A DNA stretch of 64,000 bases from Natronogracilivirga saccharolytica. Its GTDB lineage: Bacteria; Bacteroidota; Rhodothermia; Balneolales; Natronogracilivirgulaceae. The stretch lies in assembly GCF_017921895.1 (NCBI RefSeq), contig NZ_JAFIDN010000001.1, forward strand, positions 372,001 to 436,000, written 5' to 3'. The position numbers and the translations under genes are program-made. The notes under the pieces are model-generated. The model did not search any database. It saw only the letters and a program-made list of their open reading frames with translations, and had not been told where the DNA came from. The first letter of the stretch is position 1. Every line of letters begins with the position of its first letter. Shown one piece after another: positions 1 to 9,084 of the stretch.

Positions 1-222
1 CGGCACTTCAGAACGCAACAGGTTCCTTGCCTCATCATCAGGATGCCCGTTCCGTTTCGTGTTTTCATCAAATATGAGATACTGAATCTCCAGAATATCA
101 TTTTGAATGACCTGCATAACCGATCGCAGGCCTTCAATCAGGAACAGCCCCTTTTCGTACCGTTCTGATCGCTTTTTAAGCGCCTTTATTTGTTTTGCCC
201 TGTTTTTGGAGAGTGGGTTCAT
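1..222 (-). CDS. SpoU/TrmH-type RNA 2'-O-methyltransferase, N-terminal part
   Basis: The gene runs off the left edge of the window, so only about 74 N-terminal residues are visible. They begin MNPLSKNRAKQIKALKKRSE and continue through KGLFLIEGLRSVMQ. That pattern (lysine/arginine-rich helix, then a strand ending in EG) is typical of the substrate-binding domain that precedes the knotted SpoU methyltransferase domain in 23S rRNA and tRNA 2'-O-ribose methyltransferases. The catalytic SPOUT motifs lie outside the window. In-frame ATGs at 243 and 234 could also be the start; no convincing ribosome-binding site separates them. The family call is an inference from the N-terminus alone. Confidence 0.6.
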   Translation of the reverse strand, partial: MNPLSKNRAKQIKALKKRSERYEKGLFLIEGLRSVMQVIQNDILEIQYLIFDENTKRNGHPDDEARNLLRSEVP

Positions 223-380
223 CACATTTATCATACTTTTCATACAATCAGGAATAGGGAAAATCTGCTGCCTGAGCAGTTTTTTTGAACTGCCCTGCCC
301 ATACGGCATCCCCGGTTAAACAAAAGTATAGGAAATTTTGCACTCTGAAACGGCATTTCATACTTGTAGATAAAAAGGAT

Positions 381-401
381 GCATTATAGATTGTATAATG
401 C
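381..401. promoter_or_regulatory. Perfect inverted repeat with a TATAAT in each arm
   Basis: GCATTATA (381-388) and TATAATGC (394-401) are exact reverse complements around a 5-nt centre. Each arm reads TATAAT on one strand, so the element could hold back-to-back -10 boxes for the divergent genes at 222 (minus) and 451 (plus). It could equally be an operator or an RNA hairpin. No clear -35 partner is visible for either direction. Confidence 0.35.
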
Positions 402-450
402 ACGAAGAAAGCCGAAATCCTTTTTTAACCCCCCGTCTGACGTCTGACTT

Positions 451-2463
451 TTGAAGAGGCAAAAGCATATTTACCGGCGTACTTATCTGCTTGTCCGCTG
501 CCTGAGGCCATTCCTGATACTCCTTGTGGCACTGTGCACACTCAGTCCGGGTAATGCCCTGGCCCAGTTTCTCTCCCCTTTTTCCATTGGCGGGGAAACA
601 TCCTTCAACCGCCAGCTGGATGCAATGAGATGGCAATATGAGGGTGGCATTGATCTGGACAGGAACAATCTCAGCGTAACACTGCAAAACAGCTTCCGGT
701 CACGGCTCTATCTTTCCGATGGCGAGGCCAGAAATATTCAGGATGAAAACGAACTGCGGCTCAGCATGCGGCAATGGCTCAATGATCAATGGGCGGTAAC
801 CGGAGAGGCGCAATCCTACAGTTTCACAACCACCAATTTGCTGCAGAACAGAGCACATCTGGGAATGCTGTACAATCCCTACGAGCGAATCGAGCTTTCG
901 CTGATGGGTGGTATCATGAGCGACAGGCGAAGCGATAATCTGGACCAGGGGTGGTCTGGTTTGTTTCGTGCCCGAAGCAGGCCTGTAAGAACCGGTGATT
1001 TCATTTTTCAACCCTCTGCTGAGGCCCATTACGCTGATCTGGATCCGAGAACATCCTCGACTTACCGGGTGCAAACCGAGGGGGAGTACCGATTTGATGA
1101 TTTTATCATGCGGGGGGATATTGTCGCCTCAAGAGGCACAAGAGAAGGCTACCAGCCAAGCAGTTTTTTTAACCGCGGACTCACAAACATCATCGAATCC
1201 ATCCGCAATGATTCCACCGCATTTGACTTGCAGGTCAGAGTACCCGTCATTGAGTCTTTGCATCTGGAAATAGACCTCTACACACTCAGCAGTGTCCGTT
1301 CCGTAAACAGCCGGCCGTACACCGATGACCTGGATGACCCCGTTTCCGACACGCGCACACAGCGCCGTGAAGTTGAACTCAACTCCCGGGCCGAATATGA
1401 GTTCAGACGCAATCAGATCGCCCTGGGTTTCAATTTTGGATACATCAACAGAGGTTCGCGTCTGACCAACACGGAAGATTTTACCGAAGATCAGGTCACC
1501 CGCCGCAACGAGATACTCAGAAACTCCAATTTTGATCAAAGCCGGTTCGAGCTGTTCACAAGAAGCAGATGGCGAATCGCCGACAACAATGAGCTGCTGA
1601 TTCAGGGTCAGGCCGGAATTTTACGCTACGATACACCGGAGATCAATCAGGATGACAGGGACGAGCTGAATTACCGGATCCAGATCATCAACCGGCACGT
1701 CTTCTCTCCGTACTTTGACATAACACTGCGGGCCGGAGGTGAAGCGACCCACTATGTCTACCTCAGCGCCGCAAGAAGTATTGAAAACAACTGGCGCAGA
1801 ACCATCCGCCTGGCTCCCGAAATGCAATGGCAGCCTCTCGAACGCCTCCGGATACGCAATTCGCTGCTGGTCCGGGCAAATTACACAGTTGAGGATTATC
1901 AGCTGGAAGACCGGCCCAAAAATGATCAGTCCTCCAGGGAGTTCGCCGCTCAGACAAATATCGAATTCATGCTCACCGATTCATGGAGTCTTGAGCTCGG
2001 CGGATCGCGCAATGAGCTGCGCATCGGCAGGCTGTACTGGGACTCCTTTGAGGAAACCCCTACCGACACACTCATAACCTACAATGCCGAAGCCATGGCC
2101 GTGATGCAGACGGGAAATCACCGGATCGGTTTGGGCGGGCGCATTTTCTACCGGCGTGATTATCTTCCCCAGGCTGCCATAACAGCGGAAATACCCGATG
2201 AAGACGGTACACCGGTTCCGGTTACCCGCGCCGCACCCGGGGTTCAGACAACCAGACAAATCGGTCCCAATGTGGACATAAATCTGAACTTTTTCTCCGG
2301 TAACAGACTTGTCATCCGGGGATGGATGCAGCAGCAGTCCGTGCGCAGACGTCTCTACATCAACTATACGGAGGATGTTGCTGATGCTTTCCGGGAAGAA
2401 GAGCGGCGTGCTGTACGGCGAACGTATCCGAACCTGGAGATCCGGGCCGTCTTCAGTTTTTAG
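451..2463 (+). CDS. Putative outer-membrane beta-barrel protein
   Basis: A 670-residue protein with an N-terminal signal peptide: a basic start, a leucine/valine-rich core around residues 13-30, then a likely cleavage after NALA-Q. The rest is dense in short alternating strands, aromatic residues and Arg/Asp/Asn turns, and it ends in AVFSF with a terminal Phe, as outer-membrane barrels do. I do not recognise a named family. No ATG lies near the N-terminus; TTG at 451 is the only start that keeps the whole signal peptide. It is a single gene with about 230 bp of non-coding DNA behind it. A porin-like or structural barrel role is inferred. Confidence 0.7.
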   Translation: MKRQKHIYRRTYLLVRCLRPFLILLVALCTLSPGNALAQFLSPFSIGGETSFNRQLDAMRWQYEGGIDLDRNNLSVTLQNSFRSRLYLSDGEARNIQDENELRLSMRQWLNDQWAVTGEAQSYSFTTTNLLQNRAHLGMLYNPYERIELSLMGGIMSDRRSDNLDQGWSGLFRARSRPVRTGDFIFQPSAEAHYADLDPRTSSTYRVQTEGEYRFDDFIMRGDIVASRGTREGYQPSSFFNRGLTNIIESIRNDSTAFDLQVRVPVIESLHLEIDLYTLSSVRSVNSRPYTDDLDDPVSDTRTQRREVELNSRAEYEFRRNQIALGFNFGYINRGSRLTNTEDFTEDQVTRRNEILRNSNFDQSRFELFTRSRWRIADNNELLIQGQAGILRYDTPEINQDDRDELNYRIQIINRHVFSPYFDITLRAGGEATHYVYLSAARSIENNWRRTIRLAPEMQWQPLERLRIRNSLLVRANYTVEDYQLEDRPKNDQSSREFAAQTNIEFMLTDSWSLELGGSRNELRIGRLYWDSFEETPTDTLITYNAEAMAVMQTGNHRIGLGGRIFYRRDYLPQAAITAEIPDEDGTPVPVTRAAPGVQTTRQIGPNVDINLNFFSGNRLVIRGWMQQQSVRRRLYINYTEDVADAFREEERRAVRRTYPNLEIRAVFSF

Positions 2464-2695
2464 CCTTACCCCGCCAGAGTGTGCCGGGCAAAGAATTCAG
2501 ACACAAAGCAAAGCATCCGTCAATCCGTTGTGGATAAACTTCACAACCTTTCTGCAGGATATTGCTGTTTCAGATTTTTTAGGGTACGTTATGATATAAA
2601 TAACAGCTCTGCATATTCGGGAGCTGATTGTGAATCTTTCGTCATACTGCATCCAAGAAACTAACCTGAACCATCAGAAAATCGGAGAAGTTGCT

Positions 2696-4222
2696 ATGAG
2701 TTTTCTTTCACGCCTCGGCATCGAATCAGTAAATAACGGAACCTGGATAGGAAGCAAGAGTTACAGCTGGGAGCACCGTGAATATTTAAAAAGTATCTCC
2801 CCCATCGATGACAGCGTCATTGCTGAAGTGAGCTGGAGCTCTGATGATCAATACGAGGAAGTCGTCGAGGAGGCTCAAAAAGCATTCATTGCCTGGAGAA
2901 AGGTACCGGCCCCGCAGCGCGGGGAAATCGTCCGGCAAATCGGCGAATCACTGCGAAAGCACAAAGAGGATCTCGGCCGTCTTGTTTCTCTGGAAAACGG
3001 AAAGATATTGCAGGAAGGCATGGGCGAGGTGCAGGAAATGATCGATATCTGCGACTTTGCAGTGGGCCAGTCGCGGCAGCTGTACGGATTTACCATGCAG
3101 TCCGAAAGAGAGGAGCACCGTCTGTACGATCAGTATCATCCTCTCGGACCCGTGGGTATCATTTCCGCCTTCAATTTTCCGGTAGCGGTATGGAGCTGGA
3201 ACACTATGATCGCTGCGGTTTGTGGAAATGTCATGATCTGGAAACCATCCGAAAAGACACCGCTTACCGCGATTGCATGCCAGAAAATCGCCTCTGATGT
3301 CATGAAAAAGAACGACATGCCGGAAGGCGTGTTCAATCTTGTTATCGGTGACGCAAGCATCGGGGACAGAATGGCCGGTGACACCAGGCTGCCTTTGATA
3401 TCTGCAACCGGTTCTACGCGAATGGGGAAATCGGTTGGCCCGCGTGTTGCTTCACGGCTCGGAAAAAGCATACTTGAACTTGGCGGCAACAACGCCATCA
3501 TCGTCACGGAACATGCCGATATTGAAATGGCTGTCCGCGCCACCGTGTTCGGAGCGGTAGGAACGGCCGGACAACGCTGCACCTCAACACGGCGGCTGAT
3601 TGTGCAGTCTTCTGTATTTGAAAAAGTCAAAAAGCGCCTGCTTGAGGTATACGAAAAGATCACCATCGGCAATCCTCTGGAAGAGGGAACACTCGTCGGG
3701 CCTCTGATCGATCGTCAGGCTGTTGAAAACATGCAGAATGCTTTGTCGGAACTTAAAAAACAGGGCGGAGAAATATTGTACGGCGGAGAGCCTCTGGACA
3801 GCGGCGAGTACCCGTCTGCAAACTATGTAAGACCGGCACTCTGCCAGGCAAAAAACGAATATCCGATTGTCCAGGAAGAGACCTTTGCACCAATCCTCTA
3901 CCTGATTCCGTACGAAACCCTGGATGACGCCATTGCCATGCATAACGGTGTGGATCAGGGGCTCAGTTCAGCCATTTTCACGCTCAACCTTCGCGAGGCC
4001 GAGCGGTTTCTCAGTGCCACCGGATCGGACTGCGGCATCGCCAACGTCAACATCGGAACCAGCGGCGCGGAAATTGGAGGTGCCTTCGGAGGCGAAAAGG
4101 AAACCGGTGGCGGCAGAGAATCCGGTTCTGATGCGTGGAAAAGCTACATGCGCCGGCAGACGAATACCATCAACTGGAGCACGGAGATGCCGCTTGCGCA
4201 GGGTATCCGGTTTGATGTCTGA
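2696..4222 (+). CDS. Aldehyde dehydrogenase, ALDH7 (antiquitin/aminoadipic semialdehyde) type
   Basis: A cytosolic NAD-dependent aldehyde dehydrogenase of 508 residues. The ATG at 2696 is preceded by GGAGAAG at 2684-2690 with 5-nt spacing, which fixes the start. Visible landmarks are the cofactor segment FNFPVAVWSWN, the catalytic-base region SILELGGNN and the nucleophile in GQRCTSTRR. The C-terminal GGAFGGEKETGGGRESGSDAWK stretch (split here only by description) resembles the ALDH7 subfamily, which oxidises alpha-aminoadipic semialdehyde/piperideine-6-carboxylate in lysine breakdown. No lysine-catabolic partner lies next to it, so the substrate remains an inference. The downstream neighbour is convergent, across a 150-bp gap with no clear terminator. 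Confidence 0.85.
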   Translation: MSFLSRLGIESVNNGTWIGSKSYSWEHREYLKSISPIDDSVIAEVSWSSDDQYEEVVEEAQKAFIAWRKVPAPQRGEIVRQIGESLRKHKEDLGRLVSLENGKILQEGMGEVQEMIDICDFAVGQSRQLYGFTMQSEREEHRLYDQYHPLGPVGIISAFNFPVAVWSWNTMIAAVCGNVMIWKPSEKTPLTAIACQKIASDVMKKNDMPEGVFNLVIGDASIGDRMAGDTRLPLISATGSTRMGKSVGPRVASRLGKSILELGGNNAIIVTEHADIEMAVRATVFGAVGTAGQRCTSTRRLIVQSSVFEKVKKRLLEVYEKITIGNPLEEGTLVGPLIDRQAVENMQNALSELKKQGGEILYGGEPLDSGEYPSANYVRPALCQAKNEYPIVQEETFAPILYLIPYETLDDAIAMHNGVDQGLSSAIFTLNLREAERFLSATGSDCGIANVNIGTSGAEIGGAFGGEKETGGGRESGSDAWKSYMRRQTNTINWSTEMPLAQGIRFDV

Positions 4223-4372
4223 TGGATGTTCGATTTGATTGCACGCCCGGGCTGATCGCACATCGGGTCTGACTTTTCATCCGGCTTGACAGCATTTTCG
4301 TTTTGATGGCTGATGGATCAGCTGTTTGAGTGACCACGCTGTCGGGCTCAGCCGGGTCCGCGCAGCATGCTG

Positions 4373-5752
4373 TCATTCGGCCAGCCTTTCCAGACGTGTC
4401 ATCATCTCGGGGATAAAACCGAGATGCTCCGGCTTCATCAGCACACTGCGAAGTACCCTTATGTAATCCTGGTCCGGTTCAAGACCGGGCAGGAATCGCT
4501 CAGCCTGCTGCTTGTCAAGCTGCAATGTGCTGAGGTGCAGCCTTTCGTCCTGCGGTGCAGACATTCCCCGTTTTAATATCCGGTCTGTTTGCCGGCTCAC
4601 GGAGCGGTAGGTACCACCATTTTCGACAGGTACAAACGCGACAATGTCGAGATCCGGCTTCAGGACTGGTCGGTAAAGTGAAGACTCCTGTAAAGCCTCA
4701 TAGAGTTCAAGCGCCGCATTGCGGCAGGCACTGAGAATCCGTCCCAGTCCGTCCGCGTTCAGCGGAAGGAGCTCCAGGGTAAACCACAAAGCCACTGCGG
4801 CAGCACCGGCACGCGAGCATTCAATGCTGATTTCACCAAGATGCAGATCGTCAGTGGTAAAATAGGTATACGGAGAATCGTGTTTGTAAAACCTTCCCAC
4901 TTCCGGATCCCTGAACAGGACGGATCCGCATCCGTAGGGCTGCAAGCCGTGCTTGTGAGGATCAATCACCAGGCTGTCAGCCTGTGACAAAGTGTCCCAG
5001 GGCTCCGGATCAATGCTGCCTGAGTTGCGGATGGCATGAAAAAATCCGCCGTAAGCGGCATCCACATGAATGCGCACGTCATTTTGCCGGGCCCATGCCG
5101 TCATCCGGTGCAAGGGCTCGACAATTCCCAGCCCGGTAGTTCCCGCAGTCACCACAATCGTACCGGGAAGATTCTTGCTGCCTGCCCCCGGGCCGTTCAG
5201 CTTCGACAAATCCGGCATTCCGTCTTCATCATCAGGAATTTCAATCACCGGCAGACGAAGCAACTGCGCCATTCTCCGGTGCGTGTAGTGCGCCCGGGAC
5301 GAAATGGCAACCGGGCGGTCAGGGTGCAGCTCCCTGGCAACCCACAATGCTTCCAGATTGGCGATGGTGCCGCTGCTGGTAAGATGACCGATTGACTTAT
5401 CCGGAAAGCCCGCAAAAGAGACCAGCTTGCGGATGACTTCCTTTTCCATGTAAGATGCTTCCGGGCCGCCATCCAGTGCGTGATTATTTGGATTGATCGT
5501 CATTGCCAGGGTATATGCCAGCCAGGCGGCAGGGTGCGGTGGCTTGAGCATTTGTCCGGCATAACCGGGCTGGTGGAACGGGTAATGCCGGGAGAGGCGC
5601 TCGAGCAACTCATTAGCGGACTTCTGAAGTTGCTGCTCGCTGACATCCGGGACAGCACCGGTATGAGTTGTCGGAGACCGGTTGTCATCAAGCCGGCTCT
5701 GCAACCCGGCAAGCAGGTCAGGAAGGCGCTTCAGATATCTGTCCGGTATCAT
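4373..5752 (-). CDS. PLP-dependent group II amino-acid decarboxylase
   Basis: A 459-residue pyridoxal-phosphate enzyme of the glutamate/aromatic-L-amino-acid decarboxylase family. The N-terminal HPAAWLAYTLAMTINPNNHA segment, the cofactor-binding TSSGTIANLEAL, the VTAGTTGLG loop and the HVDAAYGG aspartate strand come in the usual order. The Schiff-base lysine sits in DPHKHGLQPYGCG. The length matches the family. Specificity (tyrosine, tryptophan, glutamate, aspartate or diaminobutyrate) cannot be read from the sequence. It stands alone: convergent with the aldehyde dehydrogenase and about 150 bp upstream of the DUF3078 gene on the same strand. It could supply amines or beta-alanine. Confidence 0.85.
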   Translation of the reverse strand: MIPDRYLKRLPDLLAGLQSRLDDNRSPTTHTGAVPDVSEQQLQKSANELLERLSRHYPFHQPGYAGQMLKPPHPAAWLAYTLAMTINPNNHALDGGPEASYMEKEVIRKLVSFAGFPDKSIGHLTSSGTIANLEALWVARELHPDRPVAISSRAHYTHRRMAQLLRLPVIEIPDDEDGMPDLSKLNGPGAGSKNLPGTIVVTAGTTGLGIVEPLHRMTAWARQNDVRIHVDAAYGGFFHAIRNSGSIDPEPWDTLSQADSLVIDPHKHGLQPYGCGSVLFRDPEVGRFYKHDSPYTYFTTDDLHLGEISIECSRAGAAAVALWFTLELLPLNADGLGRILSACRNAALELYEALQESSLYRPVLKPDLDIVAFVPVENGGTYRSVSRQTDRILKRGMSAPQDERLHLSTLQLDKQQAERFLPGLEPDQDYIRVLRSVLMKPEHLGFIPEMMTRLERLAE

Positions 5753-5898
5753 AATATGACCTTTAAAGATGACGCGGCATTAGATACAATATCCATGACC
5801 GGTCGTGATTCCGGAAAAACCTGAGTTGTAATAAACACGGTCATGGCATTTCACTTCGTTACCTTCGGCTCATGTGACCTTGGAAGTCAAAAATTTTA

Positions 5899-6780
5899 TC
5901 ACATGAAATGGAAATTGAGTCCGACTGAGAGAATCTGCTTGATTTGCAATGCATTGGTGACGTCGTTGTTGTATCGCATTGAAAATTCAAAATTCGTGGT
6001 GAGATAGTCGTTAATCTTCCCTTCAAATTCATTTGTAATAACAAAATCCGTGTTCAACAGGCTTTCCTGCAGGTTGCTGAACGTTTCTAGATAGCCCGTA
6101 TAGGAGACATTGTCCCAGATCTCCCTTTCATAGTTCAGAATAACCGTAAAACCTGCTTCATTTCGAAACCAGCTCCCCTTGTCAAGTCCGTAACGTTCCG
6201 AGAGGGAAGTGTCACTGATAAATGTCTGGCGAAGAGAGATACCCACGGTTGACTCCAGATAACTGTCGGGATCATATGACAGACCTACGGTTTCTGTGAG
6301 TGTGCCCGGTGCCATGAAGCGGGACTGCACTTCCTCAAAATCCCGGTCATACCCCTTGTCAAACTGGGTTTCAAAATTGATGTTGGCCGTAAGGCTGAAT
6401 CGTTCATCCTCAAACTTTCTCCGGAACTGATTCCGGATACGGATGCGGTCATCGCTTTTCCTGAAGGCGCCGCGATCCTGCCTGGTTTGTCCATAGCGCA
6501 GGTTTACACGCAAGCCGTACTGATACGGCCCTTCGGTGTAAACACCTGTGAAAACGGTATTGCCAATAACGGCTATACGGTCGACACCACCCTGTGCCCA
6601 TTCCCTGTAGTAGGCCTGGGAGCCGTTGATACCAACCCGGAACGTAAAGTCCCAGTCCCCTTCCTCTTCTGCGTCATTCAGCAGATCATCCGTTGGCATG
6701 GGTAATTGCTGAGCCTTTACAGACCATGCCCCCGACAGCATCAGAAACCCGGTTAATAATAAGACATACCACCAGCGCAT
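5899..6780 (-). CDS. DUF3078-family secreted protein (copy 1)
   Basis: A 293-residue protein with a signal peptide (MRWWYVLLLTGFLMLSGAWS, then VKAQ). The mature part has the DUF3078 pattern of Bacteroidota-type bacteria: an N-terminal INGSQAYYREWAQGG box, LRYGQTR, FRNEAGF, and alternating strands to the end (VGLNFHF). An outer-membrane or periplasmic barrel-like fold is likely; no function is established. The ATG at 6780 is preferred over a TTG two codons upstream. A 12-bp palindrome, GCAAATATTTGC, at 6788-6799 lies directly before the start and could be an operator. A homologous copy sits immediately upstream at 6975-7922. Confidence 0.8.
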   Translation of the reverse strand: MRWWYVLLLTGFLMLSGAWSVKAQQLPMPTDDLLNDAEEEGDWDFTFRVGINGSQAYYREWAQGGVDRIAVIGNTVFTGVYTEGPYQYGLRVNLRYGQTRQDRGAFRKSDDRIRIRNQFRRKFEDERFSLTANINFETQFDKGYDRDFEEVQSRFMAPGTLTETVGLSYDPDSYLESTVGISLRQTFISDTSLSERYGLDKGSWFRNEAGFTVILNYEREIWDNVSYTGYLETFSNLQESLLNTDFVITNEFEGKINDYLTTNFEFSMRYNNDVTNALQIKQILSVGLNFHFM

Positions 6781-6974
6781 GATCAATGCAAATATTTGCG
6801 ATAAACGTATAACAGATAAATTCGTGACTGTCTTTACGCATGGAGCAAGCTGATTATCGAAGAGGTAATAATGGATCTGCGAAATACAGCTTCAGGGGCC
6901 CGGATGCAGATTTTAATAACAATACACCCGGCATAGCGTATGTGACAAGCGACAATATAATGAATCCCTGATCA

Positions 6975-7922
6975 TCATTCACTTCCAAAAATGCTGTAGC
7001 TGAATCCCACAGAAATATTCTGCTTGACCTGGAGCTCATCGGTCACATCGTCATTATAGGCTAATGCAAATTCGATGTTGGCACTGATGTAGCGGTTGAT
7101 CTGACCGGTTATTTCATTTACGAACAGAACGTCCGTTGACAGCAGGCTTTTGTTGACATTGCTGAATGTTTCGACGTACCCGGCATAATATATGCTGTCC
7201 ATTATGCGCCGTTCGTAGCCCAGAAGCAAAGAGAAACCGGCTTCATTCCGGAACGTATCGCCTTCGGGGAGACCATAACGCTCAGAAAGATCGGTGTCAC
7301 TCACGAACGTTTGCTTCATGGCCAGACCGGTTTCAAACCGGAAATGACGGTCCGGATTGTAACTCACACCCAGAGTCTGGCTCAGGTATGCCGGAGCAAA
7401 AAAGCGGGATATCACATTCCTGGTCTCTCCTTCATCCGGTACCGGATTGTCATATCCTTTATCAAACTGCGTCTCAAAGTTGACATTGAAAATCGCACTG
7501 TAGCGCTCATCACGGAAAAGTCGCCTGGCCTGATTCCTCACCCGGATCACATCATCGCTTTTCACAAAATCACCGTCTCCGATTCGTGATTGTCCGTACC
7601 GGAGGTTCACACTGACCCTGTACCCCAGATGATCTTTTTTATATTCAGAAGAATAGGCCGTACTTGCAAGAACAGATACATTGTCCGTCCCGCCCTGACT
7701 CCAGTTCCGGTATGTTGATTGTGATCCGGTAAGCGAGAGCCGCAAATTGTGCTCCCACAAATCCGCTTTTTCATCATTGTTCTCCTGCTGCTCGCTGGCA
7801 GCAGCTCCGGACAGAGAAGCAGCCGAATTTTCCGCTCCGGCTCCCGGACCAGCGCTGAGAACAGGCGCAGTCATAAGCGACAAAAGTGCGGCGGTAATGA
7901 GTAAACGATGTATCATAGTCAT
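6975..7922 (-). CDS. DUF3078-family secreted protein (copy 2)
   Basis: A 315-residue paralogue of the next gene downstream on this strand. It shares LTGSQSTYRNWSQGG, NLRYGQSRIG, NFETQFDKGYD, SDTDLSERYGL, FRNEAGF and the closing NISVGFSYS. A signal peptide (LLITAALLSLMTAPVLSAG) is followed by an Ala/Gly/Glu-rich linker of about 35 residues that copy 1 lacks. The two copies clearly arose by tandem duplication but have diverged through most surface segments. The 195-bp gap between them suggests copy 1 may have its own promoter. The function is unknown; an envelope location is inferred from the signal peptide. Confidence 0.8.
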   Translation of the reverse strand: MTMIHRLLITAALLSLMTAPVLSAGPGAGAENSAASLSGAAASEQQENNDEKADLWEHNLRLSLTGSQSTYRNWSQGGTDNVSVLASTAYSSEYKKDHLGYRVSVNLRYGQSRIGDGDFVKSDDVIRVRNQARRLFRDERYSAIFNVNFETQFDKGYDNPVPDEGETRNVISRFFAPAYLSQTLGVSYNPDRHFRFETGLAMKQTFVSDTDLSERYGLPEGDTFRNEAGFSLLLGYERRIMDSIYYAGYVETFSNVNKSLLSTDVLFVNEITGQINRYISANIEFALAYNDDVTDELQVKQNISVGFSYSIFGSE

Positions 7923-7990
7923 GGTATTTGGAGATTGATTTTAATTTGGGGGTGTGCCTGCTTCGCACGTGAATAGAAAATCAAGACGAG

Positions 7991-8554
7991 TTACTTCTCT
8001 TCAGCTACGGAAGTTGCATGAAGCCAAACCGCCCCGGGTTCACCGTCACCGGTAAAATCGCAATGGACGTGTTCATCGAGCTTGGTCGGGCAGAACATGC
8101 CAAGATATTCAATATTCAGCGGGTAGCGCCGGTGCCCGCGGTCGACAAGTGCCGCAAGTTTGATCTCTGATGGAGTTCCGGCAGACATGAGCATCTGAAG
8201 CGTCCCGAACATGGTTTTGCCGCTGTAAATGACATCATCAACAATGATCACTTTTTTATTTTCAATATCCGGCAGTGTGTGCGCCAACGCTTCCCCTGCA
8301 GATTCGGCTGCTGATCCGGCATAATCCGGATTTTTCAGGTCGACAGGAAAGGCCTTTATCTTCGCTTTGAAAATTTCCGAGAGCTTTTTGGAAAGGATGG
8401 TGGCCAGAAGGGCGCCGCGTTTATTGATCCCAAGAATGACGAGATCACCGGAACCGCGGGTATCTTCAAAAATCTGGAATGCTATTCGGGTAAGGGTCCG
8501 TCCGATGCGGGACGCGCTCATCAGCAGGTGTTTTGTCGCATCCTGATCAGTCAC
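7991..8554 (-). CDS. PyrR-like phosphoribosyltransferase
   Basis: A 187-residue type I phosphoribosyltransferase. The PRPP-binding loop reads VIIVDDVIYSGKT, followed by the ALVDRGHRRYPLNIEYLG segment that is characteristic of PyrR (uracil phosphoribosyltransferase/pyrimidine attenuation regulator). Known PyrR proteins either bind pyr mRNA or salvage uracil; which applies here cannot be told, and no pyr operon leader is visible nearby. The start is a GTG at 8554, three bases after the stop of the upstream gene at 8558, so the two are probably co-transcribed and translationally coupled. A weaker alternative start is the ATG at 8521. Confidence 0.8.
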   Translation of the reverse strand: MTDQDATKHLLMSASRIGRTLTRIAFQIFEDTRGSGDLVILGINKRGALLATILSKKLSEIFKAKIKAFPVDLKNPDYAGSAAESAGEALAHTLPDIENKKVIIVDDVIYSGKTMFGTLQMLMSAGTPSEIKLAALVDRGHRRYPLNIEYLGMFCPTKLDEHVHCDFTGDGEPGAVWLHATSVAEEK

Positions 8555-8557
8555 AGC

Positions 8558-8998
8558 TTATTGAAACATTGATTTGATGTCGCCCCAGGTTCTTCGTACA
8601 GCGTTGGTGGTGTAACTTGACCTGATCTGATCGTACTCTTCACCGTCAACATAAAGTGTATAAGAGACTTCTACCTGGGATGCGGTTTCATTTTCCGGCT
8701 GCTTGTACAGGTCAGTATCCTTGTAGATAAACTCGTAGTCGCTGATCTTTTCAATATCCCTCGATACATCGGCGGTTTGTCCGTTGCTGTGATTGGTTCG
8801 CTCAAGTTTGAAAGAAGACAGAGGAATGGGTCCCTCATCGCGGCTCAATACCCTCCAGCTCACCACTATGGTTCTGTCTTCCAGTCGCTCTTCCGATGAA
8901 AATTCAATCTGATGGCCCTGCGCAAACAGGCTTTGCGAAAGCAATACCAGGAACGTTGCTGCAACAAAAGAGTAACAGATTTTCTGTAATGACTTCAT
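8558..8998 (-). CDS. Small secreted protein of unknown function
   Basis: A 146-residue protein with a clear signal peptide (ICYSFVAATFLVLLSQSLFA followed by Q). The mature part (about 120 residues) has a run of beta-strands, including TIVVSWRVLS and QVEVSYTLYVDGEE, that suggests a single Ig- or fibronectin-III-like domain. I do not recognise a family. It is the first gene of a two-gene unit with the PyrR-like gene, separated by three bases. That pairing offers no functional clue. Confidence 0.6.
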   Translation of the reverse strand: MKSLQKICYSFVAATFLVLLSQSLFAQGHQIEFSSEERLEDRTIVVSWRVLSRDEGPIPLSSFKLERTNHSNGQTADVSRDIEKISDYEFIYKDTDLYKQPENETASQVEVSYTLYVDGEEYDQIRSSYTTNAVRRTWGDIKSMFQ

Positions 8999-9084
8999 CT
9001 CTTACAAATCAGGTAGTTATTACATGCTGCAATGAAGCTTGACTTTTAATTTATGACATATGCGGCAATTAAACAAAACCAATA

